NCBI GenBank assembly: GCA_012032215.1 | Contig: JAAURO010000095.1 | Span: forward strand, 1 to 6,758 | Direction: 5' to 3' | Length of the DNA stretch: 6,758 nt | Source: Limnobacter sp. | GTDB lineage: Bacteria > Pseudomonadota > Gammaproteobacteria > Burkholderiales > Burkholderiaceae_B | Shown: positions 1 to 4,080 of the stretch, piece by piece | Position numbering within the stretch: position 1 is the first letter of the stretch | How the letters are laid out: every line of letters begins with the position of its first letter | Notes under the pieces: generated by a model | The model's input: only the letters and a program-made list of their open reading frames with translations | Database searches by the model: none | Told to the model about the DNA's origin: nothing | Position numbers and translations under genes: made by a program

Positions 1-225
1 ATTGCCGCTTTGGGCATAAAAATTGGCAAGGGCTGCACTTACCACGGCCTTGCCCTGAATGTAAACATGGATTTGCAACCGTTTTTGCAGATAAATCCCT
101 GTGGTTACCAGGGCTTACGCACCATTGATATGCGTTTGGCCGGTGTTACAATAGCTGCACACGACATGCGTTTCAACCTCGTGCACAAGCTGGGGCAAGC
201 GCTTATCGCCAATCAGCGGGTTTAA
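1..225 (+). CDS. lipB: Octanoyltransferase LipB, C-terminal part (5' end outside window)
   Basis: LipB moves the octanoyl group from octanoyl-acyl carrier protein onto the lipoyl domains of enzymes such as pyruvate dehydrogenase, in the cytoplasm; LipA then adds sulfur. The visible 74 residues are in frame from the first base and start [20 protein letters not shown], matching the well-conserved LipB core. The catalytic lysine of the family should lie immediately before the window. The catalytic cysteine is seen in NPCGY (codon at 100-102). The stop is TAA at 223-225. lipA follows on the same strand after a 68-base gap, the usual lipB-lipA order in betaproteobacteria. This part shows no frameshift. 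Confidence 0.93.
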   Translation: MAALGIKIGKGCTYHGLALNVNMDLQPFLQINPCGYQGLRTIDMRLAGVTIAAHDMRFNLVHKLGQALIANQRV

Positions 226-247
226 ACCAAAAGCCAGACTGGTTTAA
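222..247. repeat. Perfect 8-bp inverted repeat at the end of lipB
   Basis: TTAAACCA (222-229) and TGGTTTAA (240-247) are exact reverse complements with a 10-base loop, and the left arm includes the lipB stop codon. The stem is AT-rich and no T-run follows, so it is not a convincing intrinsic terminator. It could be an mRNA hairpin between lipB and lipA or chance. Confidence 0.45.
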
Positions 248-284
248 CGTGCCCCCGCCCTTATTTAAAATTGGCCCACCGCCC

Positions 285-288
285 GGAG
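285..288 (+). promoter_or_regulatory. Shine-Dalgarno site that decides the lipA start
   Basis: GGAG lies five bases before GTG 294. The in-frame GTG at 249 has no such site upstream, so 294 is the preferred start. Confidence 0.65.
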
Positions 289-293
289 TCACC

Positions 294-1302
294 GTGAGTT
301 CCAGCAACGAAAATTCGTCCAATTTGTCCAATCCATCTGCTGTAGTCAGGCAGACCGATAGGGCTACCGACCCCACCATCAAGCAAAAGGCGGCCGCCAA
401 AACCGCGCGCATTCCCATTAAAATTGTGCCCGCCGAAACCCTTAAAAAACCCAGCTGGATACGGGTAAAAGCAGGTTCTCCCAGCACGCGCTTTTACGAA
501 ATCAAGGAAATTTTGCGCGAGCACAAATTGCACACCGTGTGCGAAGAGGCTTCGTGCCCCAATATTGGCGAATGTTTTGGCAAAGGCACCGCCACGTTTA
601 TGATCATGGGCGACAAATGTACCCGCCGTTGCCCGTTTTGCGACGTAGGCCACGGCAGACCCGACCCCCTGGATGCCGATGAGCCCCACAACCTGGCCAA
701 AACCATTGCCGCCCTGCGTTTAAGTTACGTGGTAATTACCTCCGTAGACCGCGACGACCTGCGCGATGGCGGTGCCGCCCACTTTGTGGCCTGCATCGAA
801 CAAACCCGCGCGCTTTCGCCCAACACCCGCATAGAAATTCTGGTTCCCGACTTTCGAGGCCGCCTGGACCGCTCTTTGGGCATTCTTACCGCTGCTCCAC
901 CCGATGTTATGAACCACAATCTGGAAACCGTGCCGCGCTTGTACAAAGAGGCTCGTCCTGGCTCCGATTACCAGCACTCTTTGAAATTGCTGCAAGACTT
1001 CAAGGCGCTGCACCCCCATGTGCCCACCAAAAGCGGCCTGATGCTGGGCCTTGGCGAAACCGATGAAGAAATTCTGGAAGTCATGCAGGATTTACGTCGC
1101 CATGGGGTAAACATGCTCACGATTGGGCAATACCTGGCCCCTTCTGGCCACCACTTGCCCGTGCGCCGCTATGTGCACCCCGACACTTTTAAAATGTTTG
1201 AAGAAAAGCCTACGACATGGGCTTTAGCCATGCTGCGGTGGGCGCCAGGTCCGTTCCAGCTACCACGCCGATGAACAGGCCCACCAGGCTGGGCTTCTGT
1301 GA
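294..1302 (+). CDS. lipA: Lipoyl synthase LipA (C-terminus frameshifted as sequenced)
   Basis: Radical SAM enzyme that inserts two sulfurs into the octanoyl chain on lipoyl domains, the step after LipB. From GTG 294 the auxiliary 4Fe-4S cluster cysteines are C83, C88 and C94 (CEEASC-x5-C), and the radical SAM cluster cysteines are C109, C113 and C116 (CTRRCPFC). The core through [16 protein letters not shown] matches betaproteobacterial LipA. One base is then missing after 1208 (AAGCC where AAGGCC is expected) and a second near 1247 (AGG where ATGG is expected). As written, the frame runs out at TGA 1272-1274 with an unrelated tail. With both bases restored it reads [14 protein letters not shown] then [17 protein letters not shown] and stops at TGA 1300-1302, giving about 336 residues, normal for the family. 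The lost RSSYH segment contains the serine that ligates the auxiliary cluster, so a real frameshift would probably abolish activity. An upstream GTG at 249 would add 15 residues. Confidence 0.92.
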
Positions 1303-1321
1303 CAATGCCAACGCTTAACAT

Positions 1322-2275
1322 TCACCTCTCATGCATACGCAACAGTGTGCTTTTCCCAAACAGGCTTTCTATCAAATCGGTGGCCAGCTCGGCGGTTTGG
1401 TTGCGTACATCCAGGGCGGGGTTTAATTCCACGATGTCTAGCGATGCCAGCAGACCCGTGTCTGAAATCATTTCCATGCACAGTTGGGCTTCGCGGTAGG
1501 TGGGGCCACCGCGCACCCCAGTGCCTACACCCGGTGCCAAAGAAGGGTCCAGAAAATCGAGGTCGAAGCTCAGGTGCAGGTGGGTATTGGCATCCAGCCC
1601 CGCCAAGGCTTGTGTCATGGTTTCGCGCATACCGGTTTCATCGATGTAGCGCATGTCGAACACTTCAATGTGGTGCTTTTTAAGTAGGCGTTTTTCAGCT
1701 TCGTCTACCGATCGCACACCAATCTGCCGAATGTCACGTGCATCCATGACGGGGCAAAAGCCTGCAAGGTGGGTTAATGCCCTCGGGCCCAAGCCATTCA
1801 GGCAGGCTACAGGCATGCCGTGGGGGTTGCCCGATGGGCTGGTGGTCGAGTCGTTAAAGTCGGCGTGGGCGTCTAGCCACAACACGCGCAGTTTTTTGCC
1901 TTTTTCCTGGCAATGTTTGGCCACAGCGCTAATCGAACCAACCGCCAGGCAGTGGTCGCCCCCCAGCATAACGGGCATGCGGCTGGCTTTCAGGGTGGCG
2001 TACACGGCATCGAACACGGCCTGGTTCCAGGCCACGGCCTGTTCCAGGTTGCGAATGCTTTCTTTGGGCGTACCGTTTTCTGGCTTGCTTGCCTGGCTGC
2101 GTGGCGGCCCCTGCACATCGCCACAATCACGCACGGCGCAACCGTAGCGGGAAATGGCTTTTTCTATGCCGGCCACTCGCAAGGCTTCTGGTCCCATGCG
2201 GGCACCGGGTACGCCAGCGCCAATGTCGGTGGGAACCCCAATAATGCTGACTGGCTTAAGGCGCAGGTGGCTCAT
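1322..2275 (-). CDS. rocF: Arginase (arginine to ornithine and urea)
   Basis: Cytoplasmic Mn-dependent ureohydrolase of 317 residues, normal for arginase. All metal ligands are visible: H108 in GGDHC, D135, H137 and D139 in DAHADFN, D238 and D240 in SFDLDFLDP, plus E283 in ELNP. The NPHGMP segment near 150-155 is the usual arginase substrate-side loop and favours arginase over agmatinase. ATG 2275 is preferred: GGGG lies eight bases upstream and the ATG overlaps the ocd stop as ATGA, suggesting translational coupling. A GTG at 2284 would add three residues but sits on the ribosome-binding site. The gene is second in an ocd-arginase operon and converges on lipA with a 19-base gap. There is no frameshift. 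The family is very secure; the symbol rocF is by convention, and arcA or arg are also used. Confidence 0.93.
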   Translation of the reverse strand: MSHLRLKPVSIIGVPTDIGAGVPGARMGPEALRVAGIEKAISRYGCAVRDCGDVQGPPRSQASKPENGTPKESIRNLEQAVAWNQAVFDAVYATLKASRMPVMLGGDHCLAVGSISAVAKHCQEKGKKLRVLWLDAHADFNDSTTSPSGNPHGMPVACLNGLGPRALTHLAGFCPVMDARDIRQIGVRSVDEAEKRLLKKHHIEVFDMRYIDETGMRETMTQALAGLDANTHLHLSFDLDFLDPSLAPGVGTGVRGGPTYREAQLCMEMISDTGLLASLDIVELNPALDVRNQTAELATDLIESLFGKSTLLRMHER

Positions 2276-3343
2276 TGTGTGCACCCCACAGCTTGTGGTA
2301 TGAAAGAGAACAGGTTCTTGGGGTCATTCAGCTGGGGCACCAAAGACAAATTGCTACCTATCTCAAGCTTGCACGCGGCATCGCGCATAAAGCGCAAAGC
2401 CGAAAAATCTTCCAGCGCAAAGCCCACCGAGTCAAACACGGTCACTTCGTGCGGCTTGGTGCGTCCGGGCTGGTGCTGCGCAAGCACACGCCACAATTCG
2501 GTTACTTCAAAACCGGGTGGCATTTGCTGAATGTCGCCTTCCAGACGGGTTTGTGGTTCGTACTCTACAAACACGCGGCTGTTGCGCAGCACATCGGGGT
2601 GCAGCTCGGTTTTCCGGGGCTGTCGCCGCCTACTGCATTGATGTGCATGCCGGGTTCCAGCATGTCTGCCGTTAAAATGGCGGCACGGGTGTTGTCTGCT
2701 GTAATGGTGGTCACAATGTCTACCCCACGCACGGCTTCACGGGTAGATCCAAACGCACGGGCATTAAGCCCCAGGTGCATCAGGTTGTGCATCAATTTTT
2801 GGGTGGCAGTGGCATCGGTGTCGTACAGGTGAAATTCTTGCACACCCAGTTCGTGGGCAAACGCCAAAGCCTGAAACTCGCTTTGCGCACCGTTGCCAAT
2901 GAGGGCCATTTTTTGCGCGCCCGGCTTGGCCAGTGTGCGCGCAGCCAGGGCAGACATGGCCGCGGTGCGAATGGCGGTGGTCAGCGTGAGTTCGCTGACA
3001 AAAAGCGGCGCACCGGTAGGCACATCGGCCAGCACACCAAAGGCCATGACGGTAGACAAACCATGCTGGTGGTTAAGTGGGTGGCCTGTTCACGCATTTA
3101 AAACGAGTAGAGGTGGGTGTCCGAGATGGGCATCAGTTCTATGACACCTTGCTCGGAATAGTTGGCGATACGGGCGGTTTTTTCAAAAGACTCCCAGCGC
3201 AGAAAATCAGCATGAATGTATTTGATCATGCCTTGCACGCACTCGGGCAGCCCTAAGTTGCTTACCAACAATGCGGCGTCCTCGGCGCTGACAAAGCGCG
3301 TGGTGACTGTGTGGATGGCGGGGGTGTGCTTGGGCTTGCGCAT
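2272..3343 (-). CDS. ocd: Ornithine cyclodeaminase (frameshifted as sequenced)
   Basis: NAD-dependent enzyme of the OCD/mu-crystallin family that turns L-ornithine into L-proline and ammonia. With its arginase partner it forms an arginine-to-proline route. The start is ATG 3343, with AGGAG five bases upstream. Three stretches in different frames together give a full protein: residues 1-81 (ending SDTHLYSF), a middle part with the nucleotide-binding GNGAQS (about 149-154) and INAVGGDSPGK, and a last part with FVEYEPQTR and DSVGFALEDFSAL. The breaks are an extra base in the A-run 3100-3103, an extra base at 3087 (these two restore FKCVNGHPLN), and a missing base in the T-run 2610-2613 (restores GKTELHPDVLRN). 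The corrected length is 356 residues, usual for this proteobacterial subfamily. The stop overlaps the arginase start as ATGA. If the breaks are real, the gene is dead. Confidence 0.88.
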
Positions 3344-3380
3344 GCAATCTCCTGGGTGCTGCTACTGCTACCACACCATG

Positions 3381-3400
3381 TTGACTGAAAAATGTGTCAA
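3381..3400. promoter_or_regulatory. Inverted repeat TTGAC-N10-GTCAA, candidate operator
   Basis: Perfect 5-bp arms (3381-3385 and 3396-3400) have centres 15 bases apart and flank an AT-rich middle. This layout suits the dimeric, often degenerate Lrp/AsnC binding sites. The right arm coincides with the candidate -35 box of ocd, so occupancy would affect that promoter directly. No consensus for this particular regulator is known to me. Confidence 0.4.
3395..3400 (-). promoter_or_regulatory. Candidate -35 box for ocd-arginase
   Basis: Read on the minus strand this is TTGACA, an exact sigma-70 -35 consensus, about 52 bases before the ocd start. At normal spacing the -10 is poor (TGGTGT or similar), which would fit a promoter needing an activator such as the divergent Lrp-type protein. 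This is inference. Confidence 0.4.
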
Positions 3401-3421
3401 ACAAAATGCCAGAATATGCTT

Positions 3422-3446
3422 AAAATGGGCTTTAATGTGCCATTTT
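3422..3446. promoter_or_regulatory. Inverted repeat AAAATGG-N11-CCATTTT, second candidate operator
   Basis: The 7-bp arms at 3422-3428 and 3440-3446 are exact reverse complements. A related half-site, AAAATGCC, lies at 3403-3410, so an AAAATGSC-like word occurs three times in about 45 bases. Arrays of half-sites are typical of Lrp-type regulators, which wrap DNA as octamers. A -10-like TAAAAT (3421-3426) overlaps the left arm and could serve the regulator gene, which would give autoregulation. Confidence 0.4.
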
Positions 3447-3470
3447 GGTGGCGCTAATTGCTGTTTCGTC

Positions 3471-3490
3471 AGGCCTGTGGGCCTTTTTTT
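3471..3490 (+). terminator. Hairpin with T-run in the regulator's leader
   Basis: AGGCC (3471-3475), a TGTG loop and GGCCT (3480-3484) form a five-base-pair, GC-rich stem running into seven T's (3484-3490), the form of a rho-independent terminator on the + strand. It lies 52 bases upstream of the Lrp-type gene with no gene ending just before it. Any + strand transcript starting further upstream would meet it. It may attenuate the regulator or end a short RNA; a short stem leaves room for chance. Confidence 0.45.
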
Positions 3491-3531
3491 AGATTTGTCG
3501 GTTTGCAATGCGTTTAATACAGACGTTCTTC

Positions 3532-3537
3532 AAGGAG
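3532..3537 (+). promoter_or_regulatory. Shine-Dalgarno site of the Lrp/AsnC gene
   Basis: AAGGAG five bases before ATG 3543 fixes this start over longer in-frame readings, which extend back through the control region. Confidence 0.75.
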
Positions 3538-3542
3538 CAACC

Positions 3543-3965
3543 ATGGACACTCTGGACATGCAATTAATTGGTTTGTTGCGGCAAAACGCACGCATGCAAA
3601 TAGCCGAACTTGCCCACCGTTTAAAGGTAGCGCGTGGCACCGTAACCAACCGCATGGCGCGTCTGGAAAAAGAAGGCCTGATTATTGGCTACACCGTTCG
3701 TTTGCGGCCCGATGCGCAGCCCAACGAAATTAAAGCCTGGATGAGTATTCTAGTGGAAGGCAACCACACCATGGCGGTACAGGCCAGTTTGCTGGGCGAA
3801 CCAGGGGTCGTCGCAATACACGGTACCAATGGCCGGTGGGATTTGCTGGCCGAGCTACGCGCCGAAACCTTGCAGGGGTTGTCTGAGGTGTTAGAGCGTA
3901 TCCGCTTGATTCGTAAAATTCAAAACACAGAAACGAGTATTCATTTGTCGTCGTGGAAAGGGTGA
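3543..3965 (+). CDS. Lrp/AsnC-family transcriptional regulator
   Basis: A 140-residue DNA-binding regulator. Residues 1 to about 55 form the AsnC-type winged helix-turn-helix: MDTLDMQLIGLLRQNARMQI, then IAELAHRLKVARGTVTNRMARLEKEGLIIGY in its usual order. Residues from about 65 to the end form the ligand-binding RAM domain, with the GRWDLLAEL strand typical of the family. The protein is slightly shorter than the usual 150 or so residues. It is divergent from the ocd-arginase pair across a 199-base region rich in inverted repeats. The common arrangement in this family is a local regulator that senses an amino acid and controls the adjacent catabolic genes and itself. Arginine or ornithine is the obvious candidate ligand, by inference only. 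No frameshift is seen and base composition is like that of the left-hand genes. Confidence 0.9.
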   Translation: MDTLDMQLIGLLRQNARMQIAELAHRLKVARGTVTNRMARLEKEGLIIGYTVRLRPDAQPNEIKAWMSILVEGNHTMAVQASLLGEPGVVAIHGTNGRWDLLAELRAETLQGLSEVLERIRLIRKIQNTETSIHLSSWKG

Positions 3966-3974
3966 GGGTGGTTT

Positions 3975-3983
3975 TGCTACAAT
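3975..3983 (+). promoter_or_regulatory. Candidate extended -10 promoter ahead of the AT-rich gene
   Basis: TGCTACAAT is a TGn extended -10 followed by a five-of-six match to TATAAT. No good -35 is found at the proper spacing, as is tolerated with an extended -10. Transcription would start near 3990, leaving roughly 90 bases before ATG 4081. Confidence 0.4.
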
Positions 3984-4080
3984 CCGGTCTTTATTTTGAC
4001 CATGGCTGAAGTTATTTTCACTGGAGCGAGCGGCTTGCTGGTTGCTTGGGTGCTTTGGCACAATTACTCTTCGCTTAACA

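Noticed and set aside
249..293. GTG 249 as the lipA start
   Set aside because: There is no ribosome-binding site, and the added residues are proline-rich and unlike LipA N-termini; GTG 294 has GGAG at a good distance.
1303..1321. Terminator between the convergent lipA and arginase genes
   Set aside because: The 19-base gap has no GC-rich hairpin and no T-run on either strand.
1913..2832. Long + strand open frames opposite arginase and ornithine cyclodeaminase
   Set aside because: They are antisense shadows of clearly recognisable enzymes, with no family resemblance and no start signals.
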